Assembly: GCA_027488815.1 (NCBI GenBank)
Contig: JAIYAX010000012.1
Location: 595,379 to 659,378 of the forward strand
Direction of reading: 5' to 3'
From: Cytophagaceae bacterium
GTDB lineage: Bacteria > Bacteroidota > Bacteroidia > Cytophagales > JAIYAX01
Length of the DNA stretch: 64,000 bases
Program-made: the position numbers and the translations under genes
Part shown: positions 50,227-58,910 of the stretch, one piece after another
Position numbering within the stretch: position 1 is the stretch's first letter
How the letters are laid out: every line of letters starts with the position of its first letter
The notes under the pieces: model-generated
What the model saw: the letters and a program-made list of their open reading frames with translations, nothing else
The model's database searches: none
What the model was told of the DNA's origin: nothing

Positions 50227-52278
50227 ATGAGAAATATACCTTTTTTTCTTGCCTTTGTTATCAGTCTGACGTTCGGCAGCGGACTGTCAGCACAGGAGTC
50301 TGGTGACGGCCAAAGTTTCACAGTGGAGATCGAACAGGATCAACAACTAAAAACCGTTGAATTAATCTATGACAAGGTTCGCCTGGGAAATGGCCCGGTA
50401 GATGTCGAATTCAGAGCCATTTCAATGGCCGGAAGGTTTTCTGAGAAAATCGAAGGTGTAGCCAAAGTGGTCATTCAAGGGAAGGAGCGTTCCCTCATTT
50501 TTGAGAAAGGCGTTTCAAAGACCAAAATTGAACTTGGTTCCTCAGGCAAAGAAGACATTCTTATCCCGGGTATTGACTCTTTCCGGGTCGAGGTTAAAGT
50601 TATTCCGGCCTGGTTGAGCATCCTTCCGCCCCTAATCGCCATTGTGCTGGCTCTGGTGATCAAAGAAGTGGTCGCCTCGTTGCTGCTAGGGATATTTGCC
50701 GGGGCATTTATTTTAACAGGCCTCAGCTTTGAAGGGATTGGAATTGCGTTCCTGAGGGTGATTGATACCTACATCATTGGCAGTTTGCTTGACCGGGGCC
50801 ACTTGGCCGTAGTGCTGTTCTCTACCATGATAGGTGGAATGGTAGCTCTTGTCTCCCGAAATGGTGGAATGGCCGGAATTGTCCATAAGTTTTCAGCCTA
50901 TGCCAAAAGCGGCAGATCAAGCCAGCTCATCACCTGGGCACTTGGCATTGCGATCTTCTTTGATGACTATGCCAATACACTGATCGTGGGAAACACCATG
51001 AGGCCAGTGACCGACCGGTTTAAAGTCTCCAGAGAAAAGCTATCCTATCTGGTCGATAGTACAGCTGCACCTGTAGCGGCTGTTGCATTTGTTACAACCT
51101 GGATCGGCGCAGAATTAGGGTATATCAAAGATGCTGTCAGCAATTTAAACATTAGCGAAAGTGCTTACTCCATATTTCTGAACTCGCTTCAGTACGCCTA
51201 CTACCCTTTCTTTACCATCTTTTTTATGTTTCTGCTGATCTGGATGAGAAGAGATTATGGTCCAATGTGGACAGCGGAGGACAGAGCCTACAAAACCGGA
51301 GTGCTTAACCTCCCTTCTGCTCATGCCTTTGATGACGGCCAAAGTGGTCAGAACAGCGATTATGAAACCATCCCCGGTGTGAAAATCAACTGGTGGAATG
51401 CTTTTTTACCAGTCTTACTGGTAGTAGTAGCAACCATAGTAGGCCTGATTTATACGGGACTGGAGGTGAGTCAGGAGCAAATCAAAGTGATGGCTGGCTA
51501 TAATGAGTCACAAAGTACCTGGGCACAACTGGGTCTCTTAAGTCAGGAAGGGCCAGCCGGGTGGTTCAGGAAGTTGGGCATTGTAATTGGAAATGCTGAT
51601 GCCTACAATTCGCTGCTTTGGGCTTCTTTTTCAGGGCTATTGCTGGCCTTGTTGCTGAGTGTTTTGAGAGGAATAATGAAGCTTCATCAGGCCGTTGAGG
51701 TGATGCTGACGGGGTTCAGAACCATGCTCATGGCCATGCTTATCCTTACCCTTGCCTGGTCTATTTCTAAAGTTACAGAAGACCTGCATACGGCTGACTA
51801 CATCACCTCACTGGTAAGCGGTAATGTGCCGGTTTGGCTGCTTCCTGCCATTACTTTTGTGCTGGCAGGTCTGATTGCTTTTGCAACAGGCACGAGTTGG
51901 GGCACAATGGCGATTTTATATCCGCTGAGCCTGCCGGCAGCATGGCAGTTGGCACAGGTCTCCGGCCTAGACTCTGCCAGTCAGATGGAGTTGATGTACC
52001 ACATGGCTTCGGTAGTTCTGGCGGGCTCGGTTCTTGGAGACCATTGCAGCCCAATCTCCGATACCACGATCATGAGCTCATTGGCGTCTGACTGTAACCA
52101 TTTGCAGCATGTAAAAACCCAAATGCCCTATGCCATGACAGTTGGTGGTGTGGCTATCCTGTGCAGCTTATTGGCTTCTGCGCTGGCTTTACCTTTCTGG
52201 ATGATCTTTCTCATAGGTGGGTCCTTACTTTGGGCGATTGTTCGGTTTTTTGGCAGAAAATACGACTGGTCATCCTAG
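50227..52278 (+). CDS. NhaC-family Na+/H+ antiporter with exported N-terminal domain
   Basis: A 683-residue protein. A cleavable-looking signal (core FFLAFVISLTFGSGLSAQ) is followed by a beta-rich domain of about 105 residues (about 25-130), then about 12 membrane segments of the NhaC/CitMHS type from PPLIAIVLALVIKEVVASLL onward. Transport motifs include FFDDYANTLIVG and MRPVTDRFKVSREKL, DSTAAPVAAVAF, and GDHCSPISDTTIMSS, characteristic of NhaC antiporters that exchange Na+ (or organic ions) for H+. Typical NhaC proteins lack the exported domain and are about 450-500 residues, so this is an unusual fusion. Confidence 0.87.
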   Translation: MRNIPFFLAFVISLTFGSGLSAQESGDGQSFTVEIEQDQQLKTVELIYDKVRLGNGPVDVEFRAISMAGRFSEKIEGVAKVVIQGKERSLIFEKGVSKTKIELGSSGKEDILIPGIDSFRVEVKVIPAWLSILPPLIAIVLALVIKEVVASLLLGIFAGAFILTGLSFEGIGIAFLRVIDTYIIGSLLDRGHLAVVLFSTMIGGMVALVSRNGGMAGIVHKFSAYAKSGRSSQLITWALGIAIFFDDYANTLIVGNTMRPVTDRFKVSREKLSYLVDSTAAPVAAVAFVTTWIGAELGYIKDAVSNLNISESAYSIFLNSLQYAYYPFFTIFFMFLLIWMRRDYGPMWTAEDRAYKTGVLNLPSAHAFDDGQSGQNSDYETIPGVKINWWNAFLPVLLVVVATIVGLIYTGLEVSQEQIKVMAGYNESQSTWAQLGLLSQEGPAGWFRKLGIVIGNADAYNSLLWASFSGLLLALLLSVLRGIMKLHQAVEVMLTGFRTMLMAMLILTLAWSISKVTEDLHTADYITSLVSGNVPVWLLPAITFVLAGLIAFATGTSWGTMAILYPLSLPAAWQLAQVSGLDSASQMELMYHMASVVLAGSVLGDHCSPISDTTIMSSLASDCNHLQHVKTQMPYAMTVGGVAILCSLLASALALPFWMIFLIGGSLLWAIVRFFGRKYDWSS

Positions 52279-52307
52279 TTTTTCTTTCAAAGTTTTAAGC
52301 TAAAGTC

Positions 52308-52352
52308 GAGGTGTTGTCAGGAGGAAATTATTGCCTTGACCTCATTAATTTT
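52308..52352 (+). terminator. Weak hairpin and T-run after the antiporter gene
   Basis: GAGGT (52308-52312) can pair with ACCTC (52339-52343), supported by AGG/CCT inside, and a T-rich tract ATTAATTTTT follows. The stem is imperfect, so this is only a possible terminator of the FAD oxidoreductase/antiporter transcript. Confidence 0.3.
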
Positions 52353-52454
52353 TGATCAAGTTTTGTCCCTGAAGCATCATGATTTCTTCATCATGGCTTT
52401 ACTTCGGGGTGATGCTGCTGGCATAGATTGAAGCTCACTTAAACATTTTATTTT

Positions 52455-52703
52455 ATGGCTTACATCAGCATCGAAGGCGTTGAGTACGAAAAAGAACTTA
52501 TCGACCTGGCAACCGAACACACCACCGGAAAAGGTGAAGAGAAACTTTCAAAAGATGAAGTGATGGAATTGTTAAAATCGGCGTTGGATGGCAAAGGAGT
52601 TACGGAGACTGAACGTCGTACTTTGGCTTACATCCGTCAGCAATTCAGCTTTACAGAAGCTGGAGCTGAACTTTTTGATATGGAGTTTTCCAAACTCAAC
52701 TAA
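52455..52703 (+). CDS. Small conserved-looking hypothetical protein (82 aa)
   Basis: A soluble, helical, acidic protein starting MAYISIEGVEYEKELIDLA. The middle (KLSKDEVMELLKSALDGKG, then VTETERRTLAYIRQQFSF) resembles short EF-hand-like or TerB-like helical pairs, but the Ca2+-ligand pattern is not convincing. No family recognised. It has its own leader (about 175 bases from the previous stop) and a strong terminator, so it is probably a separate, perhaps well-expressed transcript. Confidence 0.75.
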   Translation: MAYISIEGVEYEKELIDLATEHTTGKGEEKLSKDEVMELLKSALDGKGVTETERRTLAYIRQQFSFTEAGAELFDMEFSKLN

Positions 52704-52707
52704 AAGC

Positions 52708-52737
52708 AAAGGCCGGGACTTTTCCGGCCTTTTTTTT
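52708..52737. terminator. Bidirectional terminator between convergent genes
   Basis: AAAGGCCGG and CCGGCCTTT form a perfect nine-pair stem with loop GACTTTT, flanked by a long T-run on the plus strand and an A-rich side. The plus-strand T-run overlaps the stop codon (52736-52738) of the convergent transporter gene. Confidence 0.9.
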
Positions 52738-53638
52738 ATCCCAATAGTAACCTGAACCATTCTTTGTAAGACAGTAGAAGAATAGCTGCGAACGACAGAA
52801 ACAAGGCCCACCGACGGTACCTGCCCAATTGCTCACCAAATGCAAATACAGAAACGGTTCCGGCAATCAATATGGTCAGAATGTTTAAAGCCGGGAAAAC
52901 GAAAACAGCATCATTGTTAAAATCATCAAGAGCTTTTAACAGCAAAATAAGGCTAAAGTAATTGACTGTTCCCAATGAAATACCTCCGGCAATGGCTTTC
53001 CAGCTCCAGGGAAGTTTTCCGATCAGAGCAGCAATCAACCCTGCCGTACCAGCGAAAAAGAAGACGGAGATGATGAAACCATTTTTATCACCCTCCTTGA
53101 GGTACAGGTAGTTTCCCAAATTAATTCCGGTATCTACCAAACCGCTCATGATAAAAACGGCCACCGGAAGTAGGGCCATCTTCCAGGAAGAAACCAATGG
53201 ATCCTGACTGTTTCCCTGTGGGTTTATGGAGCTAAAAACAATGCTTAACAATGACAATAGGAGGCCCAGCCACTGAAAAAGATCCAAGGCTCCGGTTGGG
53301 ATATCGGCGATCCAAACGGCGGCAATCATCGGGATCACCATCGACATCTTATTGGCCACAGAGCTCAGCGTGACACTCACATATCGTGCAGTGTACCCAA
53401 CCAAATAAAAAGTGGAAACAAACAAGAGGCCCAAACCCATAGTGAAATACAGGTAAGGAGTATGGAAGAAATCATTTACGTTATGAAAGCCTCCACCAGA
53501 TACCATAAGCCCGATGAGAACACAAGTGAAATAGTTGACGATGATGGCTTGAAACACCGGTACATGAAAGCGGCCAAAAAGTCGAAAGCAGATAAACAGC
53601 CCGGCAGTGAAACCTGCTGCCAGCAAAAGGTTGAGCAT
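52736..53638 (-). CDS. DMT/EamA-family permease
   Basis: A 300-residue inner-membrane protein with ten hydrophobic segments in two five-helix halves, the EamA/drug-metabolite transporter layout (VFQAIIVNYFTCVLIGLMV in the first half; FPALNILTILIAGTVSVFAFGEQLGR in the second). Substrate unknown; family members move amino acids, nucleotides or other metabolites. The start is ATG at 53638, with a full -7 element at 53655-53662. Its stop codon lies in the terminator T-run of the convergent gene. Confidence 0.82.
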   Translation of the reverse strand: MLNLLLAAGFTAGLFICFRLFGRFHVPVFQAIIVNYFTCVLIGLMVSGGGFHNVNDFFHTPYLYFTMGLGLLFVSTFYLVGYTARYVSVTLSSVANKMSMVIPMIAAVWIADIPTGALDLFQWLGLLLSLLSIVFSSINPQGNSQDPLVSSWKMALLPVAVFIMSGLVDTGINLGNYLYLKEGDKNGFIISVFFFAGTAGLIAALIGKLPWSWKAIAGGISLGTVNYFSLILLLKALDDFNNDAVFVFPALNILTILIAGTVSVFAFGEQLGRYRRWALFLSFAAILLLSYKEWFRLLLG

Positions 53639-53654
53639 ATTACATTAGATTGCA

Positions 53655-53662
53655 CAAAGCTA
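53655..53662 (-). promoter_or_regulatory. -7 promoter element of the DMT permease gene
   Basis: TAGCTTTG on the minus strand matches TAnnTTTG and implies a leader of about 10 bases. It lies in the gap between the divergent genes, which supports placing the start of the opposite gene at or after this region. Confidence 0.4.
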
Positions 53663-53695
53663 AGCATTCCCTTTCCTTACCCTTCAGAATTATCC

Positions 53696-54607
53696 TTGTT
53701 TCAGGTTTTAAGTCTTAACGAATTTGACCGATTGCATGGGCAGATAAGTCGTCCCTGGTACTTTACCAGTGATTACATCCACACTTTTGTAAAGCCTGAT
53801 GAAGCGATATGGCTGTGTTACTTCCTGCAACAAAAAGCCATCGGAGCTATTTTGGTTTGCCGAATGGGGGATGAATGGAGTTCAATTCCAAGAGCTCCCT
53901 TCGGAGGATTTTGGTTCTGGGATAAAGACTTTAGGCCTTCTCCTCAACAGCTTTCAAAAGATCTTGGTCAGATATTAAAGGTGTTGGCTATCAAACAACT
54001 ATGGGTCAGGTCCTCAGCTGCTTTTTATGACTTGGCTGATCCTTCTGTTTATCTGGCGGAAGGCTGGAGCAACCAGACAACATCGTATACCTATGCCTTG
54101 CCGCTCATGCAGGGAATCCCACAAATGGGAGAGACAGCATCCAGGAAGCTAAGAAAAATGAGGCGTGAAGGGTTTGAGCTTCGCTCCTGGCAACCTGCGG
54201 CAAATGCTCTTCATGATTTTATTGCAGATGCCAGAAGAAGAGAGGGCCATCAGCAATTGTTCAGCCCATCAATGGCAGAGGAAGTTGTTAAAAGACTTGG
54301 AAAGCCTTATGAGATCGAAGGGGTTTGGAAAGATGGCCAGCTTGCTGCCATTGGCTTAGCCTTGCTTGCAACGGAGGGGGTGATGTACCATTACCAACCG
54401 GCTGATGCTGCCGATTTTAGAAGCTGGAGCCCATTGGTTCTTTGTAATTGGGGATTACTGCAGAAGGCTATCGACATGAAGCTGCTTTGGCTTGATCTGG
54501 GTACTGCTGCACATGATGGGAAGGAGCTACTAGGTTTGGTACATTTCAAGCTATCTCTGGGAGCGAAGCGAATAGCGCAACTTAGCTATGTTTTCAAGCC
54601 CGCCTGA
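53696..54607 (+). CDS. FemAB/GNAT-like acyltransferase
   Basis: A protein of about 303 residues with the GNAT-fold repeat pattern of FemAB-like peptidyl/acyl transferases: LSLNEFDRLHGQISRPWYF at the start, SRKLRKMRREGFELR, FIADARRREGHQQLFS, VWKDGQLAAIGLALLATEGVM and LKLLWLDLGTAAHDG-like text. The acceptor is unknown; cell-envelope glycan or peptide modification is plausible given the neighbouring flippase and GT genes. The frame is open from 53462, but that would overlap the divergent permease gene by 177 bases and add low-quality sequence, so I chose the in-frame TTG at 53696. The 5' end is uncertain. Confidence 0.7.
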   Translation: MFQVLSLNEFDRLHGQISRPWYFTSDYIHTFVKPDEAIWLCYFLQQKAIGAILVCRMGDEWSSIPRAPFGGFWFWDKDFRPSPQQLSKDLGQILKVLAIKQLWVRSSAAFYDLADPSVYLAEGWSNQTTSYTYALPLMQGIPQMGETASRKLRKMRREGFELRSWQPAANALHDFIADARRREGHQQLFSPSMAEEVVKRLGKPYEIEGVWKDGQLAAIGLALLATEGVMYHYQPADAADFRSWSPLVLCNWGLLQKAIDMKLLWLDLGTAAHDGKELLGLVHFKLSLGAKRIAQLSYVFKPA

Positions 54608-55860
54608 TCAAATCCCTTTTTAGCGGCAACCTCCCGGATGGCAATCAGTAAGATTAACTCAAGTGCTGCATTGCTCCACCCATAGACAAATAAGAAAGTT
54701 TCATGACCCAACTGCTCAGCTAAGGAAATGAACAAAATAAATCGGGTGATCAATGAGAACGTCTGAAAGACCAATAAAAGTTGGAGTTTCCTTTTGACAT
54801 AAAAAATGTAAGCCAATGGGCTGGATGCAAACCAAACGACCATCCAGGGGATAAAGTAGTTGGCCATTTGGGCTGATGGCACCCAGGCCTTACCAAAAGC
54901 GAAACTAAACATCGCCTCGCCCCAGAAAATCACCGGAAGCAGGGTGAGCAGACCTGCAAGCAACAAAAACAGCATCAACTGATCTGTCAGCCCTCTGAGC
55001 CGATTTCCCTGGCTATGGCTCAGCTCAGTTGCTTTTTGAACATACACCTCTCCAATGGTGAGGCTGAGGATGATTTTTGGCAATTGCAACACCCTCAGGG
55101 CCAGGTTGTAATAGCCAAGAATACGTTCTCCGTAAAACAAGGCAATCAGGTAATTTGGCAATTCACGAGCTGCCGCCCCAACCCCTTCCGAAAACAGAGC
55201 AAAGGCAGGGAAATCAAGGTATTTTCGGCTGATCGCCACAAAGACCTTTCTATGGATGGGTAATTGCCTGATGGCTTTGCGGTTGATGTAAAGCAGGTAG
55301 CTAAATCCAGCCAATTGCCCTGCAAGTGCCCCCCAGATCAGTCCATTGAGCAGCGAGGTCTGAACATAACCCAGCCCCAGGCTGACCAAAGCGGTGGTTA
55401 TGGCCTGAACAATCTTGGCTTTAGAGATTTCCAGAAACTGCTTTTTTCGGGTGAGCCAGGAGCTAAAGATGAGGATGCCTGCTGTAAGAAAAGTGCCAGG
55501 CGCAACCCAATAGAGCAAGCCTAGCCAGGAGTTGCCGGGAAAGAATTGAAGTAGTCCGTTGCCTGTCAGCCACAACAACAAAGCCCCTGCTATGGTAAGT
55601 AAGAAGCTTAGGATCAATAACTGCCAGGCATGCCTGTCACGTCGGGGCAGCAAAATGGCCGTTTCATATTTACCGGTGGTCAGCGTGGCACTCAACGTAA
55701 GAGTGGCCATGAAAAGGGCAAAAACCCCAAAAGCTTCCGGGGCATACAGTCGGGTAAGCCATGGGGAAATCAGAATATTGATGGCCTGTGCGGCACTGTT
55801 GCCGGCGAGCAGTCGGAATACATTGCGGACAAACTCTGAGGATTTGATCTTCTGCAGCAT
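54586..55860 (-). CDS. Oligosaccharide flippase (Wzx/MATE-like MVF family)
   Basis: A 424-residue inner-membrane protein with about 12-14 hydrophobic segments and the family N-terminus MLQKIKSSEFVRNVFRLLAG, AQAINILISPWLTRLYAPEAFG. These proteins flip lipid-linked glycan units across the inner membrane. I chose the ATG at 55860, since a promoter (55873-55902) lies directly upstream; the ATG at 55869 and a TTG at 55902 are less consistent with that. It overlaps the FemAB-like gene by 22 bases, convergently, and is the export part of a small glycan locus. Confidence 0.88.
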   Translation of the reverse strand: MLQKIKSSEFVRNVFRLLAGNSAAQAINILISPWLTRLYAPEAFGVFALFMATLTLSATLTTGKYETAILLPRRDRHAWQLLILSFLLTIAGALLLWLTGNGLLQFFPGNSWLGLLYWVAPGTFLTAGILIFSSWLTRKKQFLEISKAKIVQAITTALVSLGLGYVQTSLLNGLIWGALAGQLAGFSYLLYINRKAIRQLPIHRKVFVAISRKYLDFPAFALFSEGVGAAARELPNYLIALFYGERILGYYNLALRVLQLPKIILSLTIGEVYVQKATELSHSQGNRLRGLTDQLMLFLLLAGLLTLLPVIFWGEAMFSFAFGKAWVPSAQMANYFIPWMVVWFASSPLAYIFYVKRKLQLLLVFQTFSLITRFILFISLAEQLGHETFLFVYGWSNAALELILLIAIREVAAKKGFDQAGLKT

Positions 55861-55872
55861 TCTGGCCATTTT

Positions 55873-55902
55873 CAAAGGTAAGTATTGCCCGGCATCCGGC
55901 AA
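55873..55902 (-). promoter_or_regulatory. Promoter of the flippase gene
   Basis: On the minus strand TTG at 55902-55900, exactly 19 bases, then TACCTTTG at 55880-55873, a full -7 match. Transcription near 55866 leaves a very short leader to the ATG at 55860. Confidence 0.55.
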
Positions 55903-55931
55903 TTTGGTAGGCTTTTGGGTATGTTTGCGAT

Positions 55932-56687
55932 ATGCTTAAGCAGTGGTTGAAGAATTGGATTTCCGAGCGTCATAGAGTGGCACTTAGGCTGTGGTTTTAC
56001 CGATCTACTTCATGGTGGTATATAGGCAACAAACGAACCTGCAACCTGTGCATCCGACGGTTCAGCAAGTTTTTACCCTATGGGATTGAAGAGCTTAGAA
56101 CCGAAGCCTGCTGTCCACATTGCAGATCATTGGAGCGATCCCGTTTGCTTGCATTTTATTTACGCCGAGAGGTCTTTCCTGTCCTCAAGTCAGGCCGGGT
56201 CTTGCATTTTGCCCCTGAATCTTCCATAAGCAGGCTTTTTCGGGAAGAAAGCAGCCTGAATTATCTATCCGTGGACATCAATCCGGAATTGGCCATGCAG
56301 TTTGCCGACATTCACCAGCTCCCATTTGCCGACAATCAATTCGAACTGATCCTTAATAGCCACGTTTTATCAGTGGTGCCGGATGACCGCAAAGCCCTTT
56401 CCGAGATGTATCGGGTACTTAAGCCGGGGGGATTGCTCCTCTTGCAGGAGTTTGTACATGATCATCAGGCTACCAGGGAACTGCCTTCAAACGCAAGCCT
56501 TGAACAAAGGCAGCAGTTTTTTTCACGAGATGACCTTTTCAGAGATTATGGACAAGATTTTATGAGCAGGGTAGAGGAGGCAGGTTTTAGGGCAATACGG
56601 TTGAATTATGCAGCTAGCCTTAGCCCGGAAACCAGAGAGAAGTATCGTCCCGATGACGGACATGGGATTTTTATTTGCAGGAAATGA
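55932..56687 (+). CDS. SAM-dependent methyltransferase with N-terminal zinc-ribbon-like cysteines
   Basis: A 251-residue protein. Residues 37-64 hold a Cys cluster (CNLC then ACCPHC) resembling a zinc ribbon, followed by RSLERSRLLAFYL. The methyltransferase core starts at GRVLHFAPESS (about 88-98; atypical Gly-poor motif I), continues with LSVDINPEL and LPFADNQFELILNSHVL, and a Glu/Leu-rich C-terminal part (VLKPGGLLLLQEFVH). Likely substrate is a glycan or lipid intermediate, since the neighbours are a flippase and a GT2 enzyme. Its TGA overlaps the next gene's ATG (ATGA). Confidence 0.85.
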   Translation: MLKQWLKNWISERHRVALRLWFYRSTSWWYIGNKRTCNLCIRRFSKFLPYGIEELRTEACCPHCRSLERSRLLAFYLRREVFPVLKSGRVLHFAPESSISRLFREESSLNYLSVDINPELAMQFADIHQLPFADNQFELILNSHVLSVVPDDRKALSEMYRVLKPGGLLLLQEFVHDHQATRELPSNASLEQRQQFFSRDDLFRDYGQDFMSRVEEAGFRAIRLNYAASLSPETREKYRPDDGHGIFICRK

Positions 56688-58045
56688 TGAAGCAGTTACT
56701 TGAACTTTTTCTGTTTCTGCCTGGAATGATTTGGCGCACCAGGCTTCGCTTCAAACGACTGATGGATCCGGTCCATATCCCCCAGATGGACCAGCATATT
56801 CTTGAGGGTTATGTTGACAAACTGGCTTATCAGCAGGGAGAAAACATTAAACTTTACCTCAAAGCACCGGAAGGAAAGGTTTTATTGCAATTTCAACAGG
56901 TATTGGGAAGTCAGAGGTTTGTCGATACGCATCAGTTAAGCATTGAGGGCAAGAACCAAAAGGACAGCCAAACCGCTGCCACCACAGGTTGTGGATGGTT
57001 ACCCGTTCTGGAGATACCCACTGCTACAATCGCTGATGCTCCCGGACATTACAGACTGAAGTGTTCTTCTGCTCTTCAGGAGCACTATATTACGTTTCTG
57101 GTCAGCAAAAGGAGCAAAGCAAAGATCGCCGTTATCTCACCTACCAGTACCTGGACAGCCTACAACCCCTATGGAGGTCAGTCCTTGTATAAAAATTTTA
57201 TAGATGATCGTCAGGTAAACGAGGTATCCACCCAACGACCCAATACAGCCTGTGAATATAAAGACCGCTTCAGCATTCATGACATGCACATTGAGGCGGG
57301 AATTTACCATTGGTTTGAACAGGAGTATGGCGCTGATCTTTTCCCTGATGACGCTCTGGAGAAAGGCTATGAGGCTTTTTCAGACTATAAACTGATTGTG
57401 TTTGCTTACCACATGGAGTATGTCTCGTCTGCGATGTACAAAACTGTACTTGATTTGATGAAAAAGGGTCATTCCCTGTTGTTTATGGGAGCGAATCAGT
57501 TTTACTGGAAAGTGCAATGGGACATGGATCATCAGCTTCTGGAGTGTCATAAAGATAGCAAGATCTTTAGCAGGGCCGGAGGTATCGGTGGACTTTGGAA
57601 ACATCAATTGAAAAGAGAAGAAGCTCTGATGGGGGCAGCATTCGACGAAAGAGGCATGGGCACCTATGCTCCCTATCAGGTGGCAGACCACAGCCATTGG
57701 ATCTATGAGGGCACCCAAGTGAAGGACGGTGATCTGTTTGGTAAATCAGGTTATAATGGCTTACCGATTTGCGGGGACGAAACCGATAAGATGAGCTTTT
57801 GGACCCCATCCGGATTTAAGCTGCTGGCCAAAGGACTTAATCCAGCCCAAGGAACAAATGAACCGCTGATATGGCCTGAAGTAGGGGTTAACTGGAACTC
57901 TGAGGGAGGCGGAGAAATAGTGCTTTTAGAAAAGTCCAGGCAGGGTATATTGAATACAGGTTCTATTCAAAGCGGGGCCGGGCTAATGCATGATCAGGTG
58001 TTCACCCGCTTGATCCAGAATTTCTGCAAGCGCTATGCCCGCTGA
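56684..58045 (+). CDS. DMFA2_C-like protein (N,N-dimethylformamidase large-subunit C-domain)
   Basis: A 453-residue soluble protein. An N-terminal segment with a membrane-associating start (LLELFLFLPGMIW) and a small beta domain (about 40-140) is followed by a domain resembling the C-terminal part of N,N-dimethylformamidase beta subunit: FLVSKRSKAKIAVISPTSTW, TAYNPYGGQSLYKN, HIEAGIYHWFEQEYGADLF, YHMEYVSSAMYKTVLD, then GGEIVLLEKSRQGILNTGS. The fold is amidotransferase/ThuA-like. The location between a methyltransferase and a GT2 gene suggests a glycan-related role, not formamide use; the true activity is unknown. ATGA overlap upstream and 11-base overlap downstream. Confidence 0.6.
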   Translation: MMKQLLELFLFLPGMIWRTRLRFKRLMDPVHIPQMDQHILEGYVDKLAYQQGENIKLYLKAPEGKVLLQFQQVLGSQRFVDTHQLSIEGKNQKDSQTAATTGCGWLPVLEIPTATIADAPGHYRLKCSSALQEHYITFLVSKRSKAKIAVISPTSTWTAYNPYGGQSLYKNFIDDRQVNEVSTQRPNTACEYKDRFSIHDMHIEAGIYHWFEQEYGADLFPDDALEKGYEAFSDYKLIVFAYHMEYVSSAMYKTVLDLMKKGHSLLFMGANQFYWKVQWDMDHQLLECHKDSKIFSRAGGIGGLWKHQLKREEALMGAAFDERGMGTYAPYQVADHSHWIYEGTQVKDGDLFGKSGYNGLPICGDETDKMSFWTPSGFKLLAKGLNPAQGTNEPLIWPEVGVNWNSEGGGEIVLLEKSRQGILNTGSIQSGAGLMHDQVFTRLIQNFCKRYAR

Positions 58046-58880
58046 ACAGAGACCATTGGTCAGCGTCATTTGCATTTGCTTCAACCATGAACGATTTGTA
58101 GCAGAGGCTATTGACTCTGTATTGAAGCAGGACTACCTCTATGTGGAGCTTATCGTGGTAGATAATGGCTCAAATGACAGCAGCCCCCAAATTATTGATC
58201 AAAAAGCCCTTCAGATTGGATTTAAAACCATGCTTCATGACCAAAATCTTGGACACAACAAAGCATTTAACCTGGCCTTTGCCCAGTGTAAAGGAACTTA
58301 TGTCATTGATTTGTCTGCCGACGACCTTCTACACCCGAAGCGAATCTCAAAGCAGGTCAGTTTTTTTCAAAAACAAAGCTCTCAAGTAGGGGTGATTTAC
58401 CACAGGGCTCTATGTATCGATGAAGAAGGCAAGGCTCTTCAGGAATGGCTAAAAGGCAAACCTTTTTATGGGCAAAGTGGGGATTTATTTGGCCCCTTAC
58501 TTATGCGCACCTTCATTCCAACACCTACCATGATGATGAAAAGAGAGGTTCTTGAAGTGCTAGGAGGCTATGACGAAAACCTTTCCTTTGAGGACTTTGA
58601 TTTTTGGGTGAGGTCATCCAGAAGTTTTCACTACGCCTTTCAGGACGAATGCCTAAGCTCATGGAGACAGGTTGCCAGCAGCCATAGCCGGGTGCAGCTT
58701 ACTCATGGTCGAAGACGCATGTTGCAAGATGTGCTCAAGGTGTTGACCTGGGCAAAGAGTCAAATCCAGAAACCTTATGAGAAACGATGCTTTGTAAAAG
58801 GATGCCGGTATTATTTTACACAATGCCTGAAAAATGGGGACTGGGACTTAGCTTTTCGTTTTCTAACATATTTAGTTTAG
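58035..58880 (+). CDS. Family 2 glycosyltransferase
   Basis: A 281-residue GT-A fold enzyme: RPLVSVICICFNHERFVAEAI at the N-terminus, VELIVVDNGSNDSSPQII for nucleotide-sugar binding, a DXD-like site SADDLLHP, and SFEDFDFWVR containing the ED of the catalytic region. No membrane segments. It probably adds a sugar during assembly of the glycan exported by the neighbouring flippase. It overlaps the DMFA2_C-like gene by 11 bases, and its stop is followed by the convergent efflux operon with no clear terminator. Confidence 0.9.
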   Translation: MPAEQRPLVSVICICFNHERFVAEAIDSVLKQDYLYVELIVVDNGSNDSSPQIIDQKALQIGFKTMLHDQNLGHNKAFNLAFAQCKGTYVIDLSADDLLHPKRISKQVSFFQKQSSQVGVIYHRALCIDEEGKALQEWLKGKPFYGQSGDLFGPLLMRTFIPTPTMMMKREVLEVLGGYDENLSFEDFDFWVRSSRSFHYAFQDECLSSWRQVASSHSRVQLTHGRRRMLQDVLKVLTWAKSQIQKPYEKRCFVKGCRYYFTQCLKNGDWDLAFRFLTYLV

Positions 58881-58910
58881 CTAGACCTCTTTTTCATCAA
58901 GGCAATCCTA

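Noticed and set aside
55920-55927. TATGTTTG as -7 promoter of the methyltransferase gene
   Set aside because: It is five bases before the ATG, so transcription would begin after the start codon, and no -33 element fits.
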